Source: Planctomycetes bacterium RBG_16_43_13 (GTDB taxonomy: Bacteria; Planctomycetota; MHYJ01). From it: a stretch of 34,756 nucleotides of DNA. Shown piece after piece: positions 1 to 7,105 of the stretch. Made by a program: the position numbers and the translations under genes. The notes under the pieces are model-generated. The model was not told where the DNA came from. It saw only the letters and a program-made list of their open reading frames with translations, and did no database searches. The stretch lies in assembly GCA_001828445.1 (NCBI GenBank), contig MHYJ01000060.1, forward strand, positions 1 through 34,756, read 5' to 3'. Position 1 is the first letter of the stretch. Every line of letters begins with the position of its first letter.

Positions 1-113
1 ATGTTTGTCGTTGGAGGCTCCCATGTCAGTGTTGTCTTAGGCTGATAAGGTAGTGCTATCAGGAGACCTGCCGATAATAGAACTATTGCTATGCCGATTA
101 ACCATTTATACAT
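1..113 (-). CDS. Membrane-anchored or exported protein with FN3-like start (cut by window edge)
   Basis: Only the first 37 codons lie inside the window; the frame is still open at base 1. It starts at ATG 111-113 behind a strong AAGGAGG ribosome site. Residues 4-21 form a hydrophobic segment (signal anchor or signal peptide), followed by TLTWEPPTTN, a stretch that resembles the first strand of fibronectin type III domains. It lies directly downstream of the endolysin, a place where phages often carry accessory envelope proteins. Function unknown; the FN3 reading rests on nine residues. Confidence 0.5.
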   Translation of the reverse strand, partial: MYKWLIGIAIVLLSAGLLIALPYQPKTTLTWEPPTTN

Positions 114-124
114 TTAAAACCTCC

Positions 125-553
125 TTAAGGTAATAAGTAAAAATATTCACCCTTGCTGACCTCACGCCATAGCTGAGATACATTCCTGCTGTCACAATGC
201 CAGCCTCCCTTGAAATCCTTATATTTCCAATCAGGATAAACACCAATACCAGCAAAGCCGGAAATCCTGATATACTCCCATTGCTCCCTCATGGTCATAT
301 CCGTACAGATAATAATATCAACAGCCTTACCCTTGTAATGATATGAATCTGTAGAGTGTCCCCGTGAGTCGAATCCTGCCGTCACTATAATAGGACAAGC
401 AACCCATCCTCTGAGGGAGTCTAACCTGTGGACAGTCTCCATATCCATGTCCTTACCGAGATTAATTTTATAGGTGTCATCAAACTCTTCCGGTTTAAAC
501 CATTTAACGCTATCCCATGTAAGCATATCTGTACCCGTGATCCCGCCTGACAT
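125..553 (-). CDS. Endolysin, peptidase M15 (D-Ala-D-Ala carboxypeptidase-like)
   Basis: A 142-residue protein of the zinc peptidase M15 family, which cleaves peptide cross-links in peptidoglycan. The zinc-site pattern is visible: His72 in SYHYKGKAVDI with Asp79 seven residues later, and His119 in GWHCD near the C-terminus. TAGFDSRGH (58-66) matches the strand before the first ligand. There is no signal peptide, so release to the wall would need a holin; two membrane proteins encoded just upstream at 1137-1654 are candidates. Its ATG overlaps the stop of the preceding gene by one base (TAATG), which indicates coupled translation. The length fits small single-domain M15 endolysins. Confidence 0.85.
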   Translation of the reverse strand: MSGGITGTDMLTWDSVKWFKPEEFDDTYKINLGKDMDMETVHRLDSLRGWVACPIIVTAGFDSRGHSTDSYHYKGKAVDIIICTDMTMREQWEYIRISGFAGIGVYPDWKYKDFKGGWHCDSRNVSQLWREVSKGEYFYLLP

Positions 554-756
554 TAAAGTATATTCCAGAACTCCTCGTTAGCCGCCTTCCAAAATAACGG
601 TTTATATTTATCTATTGTTGGGTAAGCACAATCTCTGCAAATATCTTCAATATCGCTTATCCTGCTGGAATGTAGGTCTTTCGGCCTTTGCGTATATTTA
701 TCACCCTTGCGTATCTCACGGCCACACTTATCGCAGATGATTATTTCCTTTTTCAT
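553..756 (-). CDS. Small zinc-ribbon protein
   Basis: A 67-residue protein with two CxxC pairs (CDKC near the N-terminus and CRDC about 30 residues later), which most likely bind one zinc. The start MKKEIIICDKC at 754-756 is preferred because the motif then begins at a natural N-terminus with a GAGG 9 bases upstream. An ATG at 784-786 would add ten residues and overlap the previous small gene. It is translated as part of the lysis-region operon and ends in a TAATG overlap with the endolysin gene. Function not recognised. Confidence 0.6.
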   Translation of the reverse strand: MKKEIIICDKCGREIRKGDKYTQRPKDLHSSRISDIEDICRDCAYPTIDKYKPLFWKAANEEFWNIL

Positions 757-775
757 GACATCCCGCCTCGTCCAT

Positions 776-925
776 TTACCCAGCATATTCCTTATCTGTC
801 ATCTTGTCTGACATATCATCATTCTGCGCCATCAAGTCAGAGTCAAGGGAATCTGGCGGAGGCTTGCGTCCCTCAAGTCTGTGAGTAATGCACCTGAATC
901 TATCGCTGCATCCGCAATTATTCAT
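776..925 (-). CDS. 49-residue cysteine-containing small protein
   Basis: Starts with ATG 923-925, eight bases after a GAGGA ribosome site, and reads MNNCGCSDRFRC, so three cysteines fall in the first 12 residues. The rest is polar and acidic (PPPDSLDSDLMAQNDD). It fills the otherwise empty gap between the genes at 949 and 756 on the same strand. The cysteine cluster suggests metal binding. No family recognised. Confidence 0.45.
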   Translation of the reverse strand: MNNCGCSDRFRCITHRLEGRKPPPDSLDSDLMAQNDDMSDKMTDKEYAG

Positions 926-948
926 CTCATATATCCTCATCTGTAATT

Positions 949-1107
949 TCAATCATTATCGAGGTCCCTTTCAACCTGCATCTTAACCCATCCTGACATG
1001 GACATCATCCCCATAAGATTTACTATAACTAACGCCTTGTAATTAGTCTCAGTAGTGCTGAACTTTGGACTTAGCTCGTGCATAATTTGCCGTTTAGGTC
1101 GAGGCAT
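949..1107 (-). CDS. Small hypothetical protein in lysis region
   Basis: 52 residues from ATG 1105-1107 (MPRPKRQIMHELSPKF), which has an AAAGGTGG ribosome site 7 bases upstream. A longer in-frame start at 1152 would run back into the preceding gene. The N-terminus is basic; the middle (ALVIVNLMGMMSMSGW) is mildly hydrophobic but too short and mixed for a confident membrane helix. No recognised domain. Confidence 0.5.
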   Translation of the reverse strand: MPRPKRQIMHELSPKFSTTETNYKALVIVNLMGMMSMSGWVKMQVERDLDND

Positions 1108-1136
1108 GTACTCACCACCTTTGGCGGTTATAGGTT

Positions 1137-1373
1137 TCATAAGTGTTTCCATCCCATTTTCAGCAAAGCGCCTAAAGCCAGTAACCCAAGTATACCCAGT
1201 ACGATTGTCTTAATAATCGTATGCCATACTGTCTTTGACATATCATCACTCCACTTCATCCACTTATCTATAAAGAGGTGATGTTCGTAATGGAGTTCCC
1301 TTTCAATCCAAAATGGAGCGAGTTTCTCGTCTATGGCCTCAGCGACAGCGGATTTAAGTTCTTCCTTTGTCAA
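1137..1373 (-). CDS. Single-TM phage membrane protein (holin-region)
   Basis: 78 residues: an amphipathic N-terminal half rich in charged residues (EELKSAVAEAIDEKLAPFW, then HHLFIDKWMKW), followed by one hydrophobic helix at about residues 54-74 (IIKTIVLGILGLLALGALL) and a short basic tail. This layout is common in small phage membrane proteins encoded beside holins and endolysins. Its ATG overlaps the upstream stop by four bases (ATGA, 1370-1373), so it is translationally coupled to the two-TM protein. It could be a holin partner or antiholin; this rests on context only. Confidence 0.6.
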   Translation of the reverse strand: MTKEELKSAVAEAIDEKLAPFWIERELHYEHHLFIDKWMKWSDDMSKTVWHTIIKTIVLGILGLLALGALLKMGWKHL

Positions 1374-1654
1374 GGCTTCGTCCTCTTAACATGCCCTATA
1401 ATACCAAGCACAATGCCGTACAATGCAATGCCAGCCGTAATCAAGGACACAAGATGGTCAGCTAACTGTAAAGACAACGCCTCATCAAGCGTTATCCCTG
1501 TGTTCATTGTAACTGCCACGAATATGATGGTAATGACAATGCCTATGAACCTTCGGCTCAGGTACCAGGGCTTCCCTTGCCCAGCCTCTTCCTGATAGAC
1601 ATCAGAGACATTCTTAAATCTGAGTATCAACGGCAAGTATTTTAAAAAATTCAT
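1370..1654 (-). CDS. Two-TM membrane protein, candidate holin
   Basis: 94 residues from ATG 1652-1654 (MNFLKYLPLILRFKN), chosen because GGAAGGA lies 8-9 bases upstream; a start at 1732 has only a weak site. Two membrane helices are visible: FIGIVITIIFVAVTMNTGI and SLITAGIALYGIVLGIIG, separated by a charged loop, with a basic C-terminus (HVKRTKP). Size, topology and position upstream of the endolysin suit a class II-type holin, but no family signature was identified. Confidence 0.6.
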   Translation of the reverse strand: MNFLKYLPLILRFKNVSDVYQEEAGQGKPWYLSRRFIGIVITIIFVAVTMNTGITLDEALSLQLADHLVSLITAGIALYGIVLGIIGHVKRTKP

Positions 1655-1722
1655 TCTTGTATTCCTTCCACGTTTTGCGATATACTTTATTATCCCGCCA
1701 AGTAAGCGTTTCTCTAACCACG

Positions 1723-1983
1723 TTAATGGCATGTCATTCCCGATATTTCACTCTTCATGGCTTCTGATGAATCTAATGGCAAATCACTCCATCTATAGCC
1801 GCAATTTCTACAATATCGCCGTATAATCTCAATCTTTGTTAAAATAAATGGATCGCCTATGTGACCATCAATTCTTTCACCGGCATTTACTAAACGATTA
1901 GAAATATCGCCTTGCCCGCATTTTATACATTTTTTATCCTGCTTATTTCCAGAGTTTATTAACCAACCCGCTTGCTGAGAACC
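1723..1983 (-). pseudogene. Zinc-ribbon reading frame lacking any start codon
   Basis: An open frame of about 85 codons from a TAG at 1984-1986 to a TAA at 1723-1725. It encodes a paired-cysteine protein: KKCIKCGQGDIS, a polar middle (AGERIDGHIGDPF), then RRYCRNCGYRWSDLP. The two CxxC pairs about 44 residues apart look like a genuine zinc ribbon. There is no ATG, GTG or TTG in frame before the first CxxC. The ATG at about 1929 is in another frame, next to an A6 run and an A4 run. It may be a decayed gene, a frame broken by an indel, or a sequence error; it follows the secreted-protein gene, whose 3' end it overlaps. Confidence 0.4.
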
Positions 1984-2344
1984 CTACGCTGAATAAATAG
2001 TCTTCCGGGTCATTCCACCTGAAATCACTTAAGTCTGCGGATACACCCAGCTGAACGACATCGTCAAATAATGTTACCGGAACTGCGGTAAATACGAGGT
2101 TGCCGGTATCGCCGACATGGAATGATGCGCCGCCTAAGCCGATTAGCTTCTTGCCGGATTCAAGTTTTACTTCGCCTATCGTGCCGATAAATACTCCGGC
2201 TGAGCCGTTCATGTTGGATGATCTGGAGATTACGTTGATGTTGTCTTTCATGGCATAATCAGACGACCACCCTATACCTGCGGCCATTGCTGGTACTGAG
2301 AATATGAATGTTAAGATTGCCGCTAAGATAAATTTCTTAAACAT
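1943..2344 (-). CDS. Secreted protein with signal peptide, unknown function
   Basis: 133 residues from ATG 2342-2344 (MFKKFILAAILTFIFS), chosen for the strong AAAGGAGG site 5-7 bases upstream. Residues 1-22 are a classic Sec signal peptide ending SVPAMA before AGIGWSSD. The mature part is rich in Gly, Ser, Val and alternating hydrophobic residues (GEVKLESGKKLIGLGG, LFDDVVQLGVSADLSDF), which suggests beta structure, perhaps a small barrel or periplasmic protein. It sits just after a terminator hairpin and before the lysis genes. It may modify the host envelope. No family recognised. Confidence 0.65.
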   Translation of the reverse strand: MFKKFILAAILTFIFSVPAMAAGIGWSSDYAMKDNINVISRSSNMNGSAGVFIGTIGEVKLESGKKLIGLGGASFHVGDTGNLVFTAVPVTLFDDVVQLGVSADLSDFRWNDPEDYLFSVGFSASGLVNKLWK

Positions 2345-2366
2345 TACGACCTCCTTTGGTTGGGTG

Positions 2367-2405
2367 AAAAAAGAATAGGCCATCTCCGCCATAGAGACAG
2401 CCTAT
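2367..2405 (-). terminator. Rho-independent terminator upstream of lysis genes
   Basis: On the minus strand, ATAGGC (2400-2405) pairs with GCCTAT (2375-2380), and the inner TGTCTC/GAGATG extends the stem to about 12 pairs around a 7-base loop. TCTTTTTT follows at once. It stands only about 10 bases before the ribosome site of the secreted-protein gene, so no promoter fits between them. Late transcripts must read through it. Confidence 0.75.
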
Positions 2406-2499
2406 CTGTAAAGAATAATTGTTCTGGTTCATTGAGAATAAATATATCAGGTGGGGGAAAATATTACCTTATACAAAACATAACAAAACACCACAAACC

Positions 2500-2706
2500 T
2501 TACAGATTATTTCTGTTCTCAACTAATTTCAGGAGAGAATTCCTGTTTATTCGGATTCGACCGCCTGGAGTGCGGCTGCAATTAAGGTGGTCATACTTAA
2601 TCCAATCATATATGGTCTGGCGCGTCACGCCGACAATTCGGGCAACCTCAACGACGTTAAATAGCAGCTTGTTTGGAATCTCTACTTTCTCCAACGATTT
2701 ACCCAT
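2500..2706 (-). CDS. Small helix-turn-helix DNA-binding protein (excisionase/MerR-like fold)
   Basis: 68 residues. NVVEVARIVGVTRQTIYDWI (about 17-36) is a clear winged helix-turn-helix of the HTH_17/excisionase type, followed by GGRIRINRNSLLKLVE, the usual wing and dimer helix. The gene overlaps the 3' end of the large terminase by 25 bases, so it is the last gene before the terminator at 2367. It could be an excisionase, a late regulator or a packaging accessory factor; position does not decide. Confidence 0.65.
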   Translation of the reverse strand: MGKSLEKVEIPNKLLFNVVEVARIVGVTRQTIYDWIKYDHLNCSRTPGGRIRINRNSLLKLVENRNNL

Positions 2707-4601
2707 CCTTTCTTGATGCCGGCGCTGATGATTCTACGTTGCGATTGTGTGGTCTTTGCCGGCTCCGGAGGTCTCTGTAGTGCCGGAATTTGATCCGGCC
2801 CTGTCTCGGTCTGTTCTCTCTTGCCGAGAGCGATAAACTTATCTACCAGCCTGTCCAGGTTGAACCTGGGAGACTGCTTAAGGCGCTCCAATGCTGCCAC
2901 TGCATAGACATTTAGATCGAGAGCTTCGTTGCGTGTGCCCGGCTTCAGGATCCATTTCCTCACGCCCTTCTCATAGACCACCTTCTCTGACGTGAGTTGT
3001 CGGAAATATTCCTGATCATACTGAAGTGGAAAGTGCATATATCCGGGGCCTGGTTCTGTAATTTTGAGTCGTCCATAAATAAGGTCTTTCGCCCCGTCTG
3101 TTCCGATCATGTAGAGATTAATTCCACCTTTATTTTTCTTAGACGCCCGCTTCGGCCAGATAGGTTCACCTGATTTGTTTGCTCCCTTAATTCCATATAT
3201 ACCCCGCCACTCCCGTGTCTTGACGAAATTATATGCCATCTGCGTGTGATGGCCTCCTGTGTCTACGCACGTCACGGCAATCCTGAGAGGGGTTCCCGAT
3301 TCGTGAAGAAAAGTCTTCTCGAGGTAGCTATCAAGATCTTTCCAGACATCAAGTCTTGCTGGGTCTCCCTGGAACACCTGGTATTCGATTTTCCATGATT
3401 CTTCGCCTCGCCCGAAAGCTGTAACCTCAGCCTCAATACGGTTATCCTGCACATCCACGGTGCAGGTGAGGACGGCGGCCCCGAGCGGAACATACGGGCC
3501 GTAATCTTCCCTGCGGGCGAAGAGGGCGTCGTCTTTCATTGAGTAGCCTTCATCATTCCAGACCTCTCCGAGGGATTCGTTGATGAAGGTCTTTAAGGTA
3601 TCCGGGCTTTTCTTAGCCTCCAGAAAGTTCTTGACCATCTCTTCCCATGTTGACCACGGAGAATATATTTCGTTCAACCAGAACCCGGCATGATTCGTGA
3701 CCTTCGGATTTTCCGCTCTCCACCCGCCATTGGCCAGCATCCAGGACTTATTGACATGATCTATCACGCCATGACAATAGATGCACTCATACCAGGTCCT
3801 CTCGACAATACCCTTTTCGTCCCGAGAGAACCTTACCTGATCCCACACAAGGACTTGATGCTCATTGCATAGCGGACATGGCACATAGAATTTCTGCATA
3901 TTTGATCGCTCATAGGCCCGTAAAATGCGGCTTGTTGATTTATCCCGAGGGGTTGAAACCCTAATTATCTTTTTGTTCCAGAAGGTTTGTGTCCTCTTGA
4001 TTGCAAGTATCTCCGGATCGCCGGCTCGTAGGGGTTTGTATTTATCCAACTCATCGAGTATGATAATCCTAATGGCCCGGGATGATAACTCTGCTTCCGA
4101 CCCAGCCCCGGCAATTGCAAGGAATCCTCCCGGATATTCTTTGAACAGAATCTTATTATCTGAGTCTCTTGCCCTTGAATCCCTGACCTTCCCCGCAAGG
4201 CAAGGGGTATCTTTAAGCATTGGGGTTAATCGCTCCTTACTCCATGCCTCCGCCTTTGACTCGGTCTCAAGCACTATCAGTATTGGAGCTGGGTCCTGAT
4301 CAATGTGATAGCCAATTGTGTTATTGATCAGCCCTTCCGTTTTTCCAACCTGCGCACTCGCCATCCAGGTGATTTCCGGTACCGCTGGGTCAGAGACTGC
4401 GTCCATAATCCCCCGAAGGTGCGGCGCCCTGCTCGTCCTCCATTGACCCGGTTCAGCGCTTGTTGAGCTTAGTACTCTTCTTGTGTCTGCCCACTCGCTT
4501 ACTTTTAATTTTGGTGGCGGAGCGAACACTCTGTTTGCTCGCGCTATCACCCATTCGAGGGGGGTTAATCCCTGCAAGTTCTGTAAGGCATTCCCTAACA
4601 T
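2682..4601 (-). CDS. Terminase large subunit, lambda GpA family
   Basis: 639 residues, the usual length for GpA-type packaging motors. The N-terminal ATPase has Walker A SAQVGKTE (82-89) and Walker B IIILDE (D183, E184). A zinc-binding insert has C242, C245, C273 and C276. The C-terminal nuclease shows D383 in TVDVQDN, D447 in CVDTGG and NEALD (558-562). The WADTRRVLS and GQWRTSRAP stretches before Walker A are typical of the family. It cuts concatemeric DNA at cos and pumps it through the portal. The N-terminus overlaps the small subunit gene by 149 bases, yet its family-like features begin early enough that a later start is unlikely. Confidence 0.95.
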   Translation of the reverse strand: MLGNALQNLQGLTPLEWVIARANRVFAPPPKLKVSEWADTRRVLSSTSAEPGQWRTSRAPHLRGIMDAVSDPAVPEITWMASAQVGKTEGLINNTIGYHIDQDPAPILIVLETESKAEAWSKERLTPMLKDTPCLAGKVRDSRARDSDNKILFKEYPGGFLAIAGAGSEAELSSRAIRIIILDELDKYKPLRAGDPEILAIKRTQTFWNKKIIRVSTPRDKSTSRILRAYERSNMQKFYVPCPLCNEHQVLVWDQVRFSRDEKGIVERTWYECIYCHGVIDHVNKSWMLANGGWRAENPKVTNHAGFWLNEIYSPWSTWEEMVKNFLEAKKSPDTLKTFINESLGEVWNDEGYSMKDDALFARREDYGPYVPLGAAVLTCTVDVQDNRIEAEVTAFGRGEESWKIEYQVFQGDPARLDVWKDLDSYLEKTFLHESGTPLRIAVTCVDTGGHHTQMAYNFVKTREWRGIYGIKGANKSGEPIWPKRASKKNKGGINLYMIGTDGAKDLIYGRLKITEPGPGYMHFPLQYDQEYFRQLTSEKVVYEKGVRKWILKPGTRNEALDLNVYAVAALERLKQSPRFNLDRLVDKFIALGKREQTETGPDQIPALQRPPEPAKTTQSQRRIISAGIKKGWVNRWRK

Positions 4602-5283
4602 GATCCTCCATAATTTCTTTTATCTCGCTCGGCTTCTTGTTACCGGCAATAAGGGGGGCTAGCTTCGTGGGGAGGCGGAGGAGTTTGTTTCTCACGTTAA
4701 AATTGTTCTTCTCGACCTCCCTAACGCAATCCTCAGCAATGACAAGTTTTTTCTTCTCTGTGAGGAGCTTAACCAGTAATCTCTCTTTCTGTATCTCCTC
4801 TTTCTCTGCAAGCACTTCACCCCGGCGCCCACCGCTTCGTTGCTCATTCCTGATCTCTTTGATGTAATTCTGGATGCTCTGAGTCAAATCATACCGACCG
4901 CGCCCAACTTTGACGATAACTCCCTTTTGTGCGTACAGGAAGGCGCTCCTGGGAGTCATTGACAGCATAGATGCTATCTCCTCCATACTGCAGTACCGAT
5001 CCTGATCCTCTTTACTCTGGCCTCCCTTACCGGCGGGAAGACTATCAACTTCATCCCCTTGAGCCTTTAATATCTGCTCTGCCTGCTGGGCATTCCGAAC
5101 CTCGACACAGGCGACCACAAAGTATTGATTGAGCTTGTCCATGAGGGGCTTGACATACTCCCTCAGCTCTTGCGGGACGCTATAGGTAACCCCAAAGTCC
5201 TGGGTACCTTTACGCCAACCCACAGCCTCCAAGGAGCCAGGAAAGCGGGATATTAAGGTTTTAGTGTCCTTCTCAGCTATCAT
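4453..5283 (-). CDS. Terminase small subunit, Nu1-like
   Basis: 276 residues. The central region (about 96-140) carries a helix-turn-helix, CSMEEIASMLSMTPRSAFLY with wing VGRGRYDLTQSI, as in Nu1-type cos-binding subunits. It is followed by a charged coiled-coil-prone helix (EVLAEKEEIQKERLLVKLL) and a basic Lys/Arg-rich tail. Gene order Nu1 then GpA is that of lambda. The last 49 codons and the stop overlap the start of GpA in another frame. The N-terminal 90 residues have no motif that I recognise. It probably binds cos and recruits GpA. Confidence 0.75.
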   Translation of the reverse strand: MIAEKDTKTLISRFPGSLEAVGWRKGTQDFGVTYSVPQELREYVKPLMDKLNQYFVVACVEVRNAQQAEQILKAQGDEVDSLPAGKGGQSKEDQDRYCSMEEIASMLSMTPRSAFLYAQKGVIVKVGRGRYDLTQSIQNYIKEIRNEQRSGGRRGEVLAEKEEIQKERLLVKLLTEKKKLVIAEDCVREVEKNNFNVRNKLLRLPTKLAPLIAGNKKPSEIKEIMEDHVRECLTELAGINPPRMGDSASKQSVRSATKIKSKRVGRHKKSTKLNKR

Positions 5284-5377
5284 TGCTCAGTGAATTGAAC
5301 CCCTGAAAATTGGTCTATCGTTAACGGAATCTTGCGAGCTTGCTATCCGCATGCTTTCCCGGCTCTGGAAGGACCCA

Positions 5378-5917
5378 TCACTTCTTTCCCATATAATATT
5401 CCCAATTCGCCTTCCACTCCTTAACTATCTCAGTGTTGATTACCCGCTCAACCACAGCCATAACCTTCTCATTCTTCCAGACTGAGGGCATGGCAATAAA
5501 TTTTCGTTCCGCAATAGGTAGCCGTGCATCACCCATCCTCTCAAAAACTCCTCTATGTCCAGACTTCATGATAGCTATAAAGGCATGCGCCCGCCGAGAT
5601 CTTTTACCAGCTTTCAATATCATGTACGTTACGCCTTTGGCGGTCTGACGTGCTGCGAACGCTATTAATCCGACAGGCTTGCCAGTAATGGTAAGTTGAG
5701 CTACAAGCCTTGATCTATCCGCCTTGTATATTCTGATAGATTTATTGAGATCTCCGGCCTTGATATTGTATGTCTCCCTGACGGTCTTTGAGGCCGTCAC
5801 CCTCGCCTTATCTGCCGTGCGATTGAGTGTTCTAACGAGAGCCTTCTCCGCGACTTTCGGCGCTTCCCGTAAAGCTCTTTCTACTTCCCGTGAGTCAACC
5901 TTGATTGTGATATTCAT
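5378..5917 (-). CDS. Minor tail protein Z-like (tail completion)
   Basis: 179 residues with the features of the prophage minor tail protein Z family: N-terminal MNITIKVDSREVERALREAP, then KALVRTLNRTADKARVTASK (about 26-45), then TYNIKAGDLNKSIRIYKAD, and a basic middle (GKRSRRAHAFIA). In lambda, Z helps finish the tail at its head-proximal end. Here it is not between the FII-like and U-like genes but upstream of the terminase genes. Its ATG overlaps the previous stop by four bases (5914-5917), so it is read with the replication genes. Family assignment is fairly secure; the location is odd. Confidence 0.8.
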   Translation of the reverse strand: MNITIKVDSREVERALREAPKVAEKALVRTLNRTADKARVTASKTVRETYNIKAGDLNKSIRIYKADRSRLVAQLTITGKPVGLIAFAARQTAKGVTYMILKAGKRSRRAHAFIAIMKSGHRGVFERMGDARLPIAERKFIAMPSVWKNEKVMAVVERVINTEIVKEWKANWEYYMGKK

Positions 5918-6345
5918 ATCATCCTCTCATTCCCGTAGATTTCAGAAAACCTTTTATTCCAATCCCCTGACCGATATGTTACATTTCTGGCGCATACATC
6001 CCTGATTAATTCGACTGATTTCCGAATGTAATCATCCGCAAATTGGTTTAAAGGTTTACAGAACAAGAGTTTAGTTACTTGCCTTTCATCCTCCTGATGT
6101 GATGCGATCCTCTTTGCTATAACTTCCTGATATATTTTGTCATAAATATCGAGCACTTCCCCAGGTGTAGGGAAAAACTTCTTACCTGGCGATAGCGCAT
6201 ACTCATGCACGGCCTGCCGTATTATGTCTGCCCGGAGTGGCAGCAAATACTCAATCCAGGTGGCTATCGTTTCCTTCTTCACATCCGTGTTAGGAAATAG
6301 CGCTGCTAATTTCAAGACAATCTTGCTCGCTTCGTCCTTTTGCAT
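5914..6345 (-). CDS. Replicative helicase loader-like protein (P-position)
   Basis: 143 residues from ATG 6343-6345 (MQKDEASKIVLKLAALFPN), preferred because GGAGGAG lies 6 bases upstream; an earlier ATG at 6426 would overlap the previous gene by 137 bases. The pattern of FPN, TIATWIEYLLPL, AVHEYALSPGKKFFPTPGE resembles short phage proteins of the replisome-organiser/helicase-loader type encoded after O-like proteins. No ATPase motif is present. It overlaps the O-like gene by 56 bases and the Z-like gene by four. Role inferred from position and motif. Confidence 0.55.
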   Translation of the reverse strand: MQKDEASKIVLKLAALFPNTDVKKETIATWIEYLLPLRADIIRQAVHEYALSPGKKFFPTPGEVLDIYDKIYQEVIAKRIASHQEDERQVTKLLFCKPLNQFADDYIRKSVELIRDVCARNVTYRSGDWNKRFSEIYGNERMI

Positions 6346-7105
6346 CCAGCTCCTCCATCTCTGCCAGCACCTCATTGATTCTCTGAACATTTTTCGATAC
6401 ATCCGGTTGTGCTGGAATGTACTCATCTTCCCACCCTATCGCATTTAGCCATGATGCCGGGTATGGGACATACTGCCCTTCGTCTTTCTGCCACTCCTTT
6501 GAGGTCTTGGCCCGCCCTATCGTGGAGATTATAGTCTCTAAGAGCTGCTCGCTCGGATTTAGTTTCAGCCAGGCTTTCAGGGCATCACCTTTTGATTTTT
6601 TCTTCGGGTACTTTTCCCAAAACAAGTTGAATCGCTCAAGTAAAACATCCGATTTACCATCCCCTGACAAGGGGGATAAAGGGGGTTTATTCTTCTCTTC
6701 TCTTATCTTTATCTTCTCTTCTCTTATCTTCTCTTCTCTTGTACCGTTATCATTTTTTTGTTTTCTGTGTTTTTTTAATCTCTCGTAACCTGTTGAATCC
6801 ATTTGATATTTACGCCAGTTCTTCATGATAACGGTAAACTTGCTGTTATCACTTTTTCCCTCTTCAAATTGCACATTTTTTAATGATATTTCTGCATGTA
6901 ATTCATCAATATTTTTCACCTGTAACATGGTAAATAATTTCTCTTTTCGTATGTCACAAATACCGTTACTTCCATGTAAGGCAAGGTAAGCACCGAGTAG
7001 TACAAACCGTCCCACGGAAGACAATACTCCTGGAATGGAAGGATCAAAATCATCATCAGAGAGTATTGATGTCCACACCTTAAACCAACGCTTCTGGTCA
7101 GCCAT
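6290..7105 (-). CDS. Phage replication initiator, O/DnaD-like
   Basis: 271 residues. The N-terminal domain (RWFKVWTSILSDDDF to TMLQVKN, about 6-64) resembles winged-helix replisome organisers. The C-terminal part (ERFNLFWEKYPKKKSKGDAL, then YVPYPASWLNAIGWEDE) is the module often found at the end of phage replication initiators. Between them is a charged linker made of three tandem DNA repeats (REEKIREEKIKIREEK). Its ATG overlaps the stop of the 49-residue upstream gene by eight bases. It probably binds the origin, which in lambda lies inside the O gene, and recruits helicase with the next protein. Confidence 0.75.
   Translation of the reverse strand: MADQKRWFKVWTSILSDDDFDPSIPGVLSSVGRFVLLGAYLALHGSNGICDIRKEKLFTMLQVKNIDELHAEISLKNVQFEEGKSDNSKFTVIMKNWRKYQMDSTGYERLKKHRKQKNDNGTREEKIREEKIKIREEKNKPPLSPLSGDGKSDVLLERFNLFWEKYPKKKSKGDALKAWLKLNPSEQLLETIISTIGRAKTSKEWQKDEGQYVPYPASWLNAIGWEDEYIPAQPDVSKNVQRINEVLAEMEELDAKGRSEQDCLEISSAIS
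6661..6685. repeat. G/C-run palindromic element inside the O-like gene
   Basis: CCCC (6661-6664), TGACAA, GGGGG (6671-6675), ATAAA, GGGGG (6681-6685). The first two runs can pair. On the coding strand it reads as PPLSPLSGD, a low-complexity insertion between the two domains. It looks like the short G-run mobile repeats of some bacterial chromosomes; that comparison is from memory and untested here. Confidence 0.35.
6691..6741. repeat. Tandem 15-bp polypurine/polypyrimidine repeats in the O-like gene
   Basis: Three copies of TCTTCTCTTCTCTT plus A or G at 6691-6705, 6712-6726 and 6727-6741, with a 6-bp spacer (TCTTTA) after the first. The minus strand is nearly all purine over 50 bp. Repeats within the initiator gene recall the iterons of the lambda origin, so this is the best candidate replication origin in the window, though lambda iterons are palindromic and these are not. 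Confidence 0.6.

Noticed and set aside
3272..3493. 73-codon frame within the large terminase gene
   Set aside because: Overlaps the conserved nuclease domain of GpA in another frame; no start site or pattern of its own.
6691..6741. CRISPR array
   Set aside because: Units are 15 bp, almost without spacers, and inside a coding sequence. No array or cas gene is present in the window.
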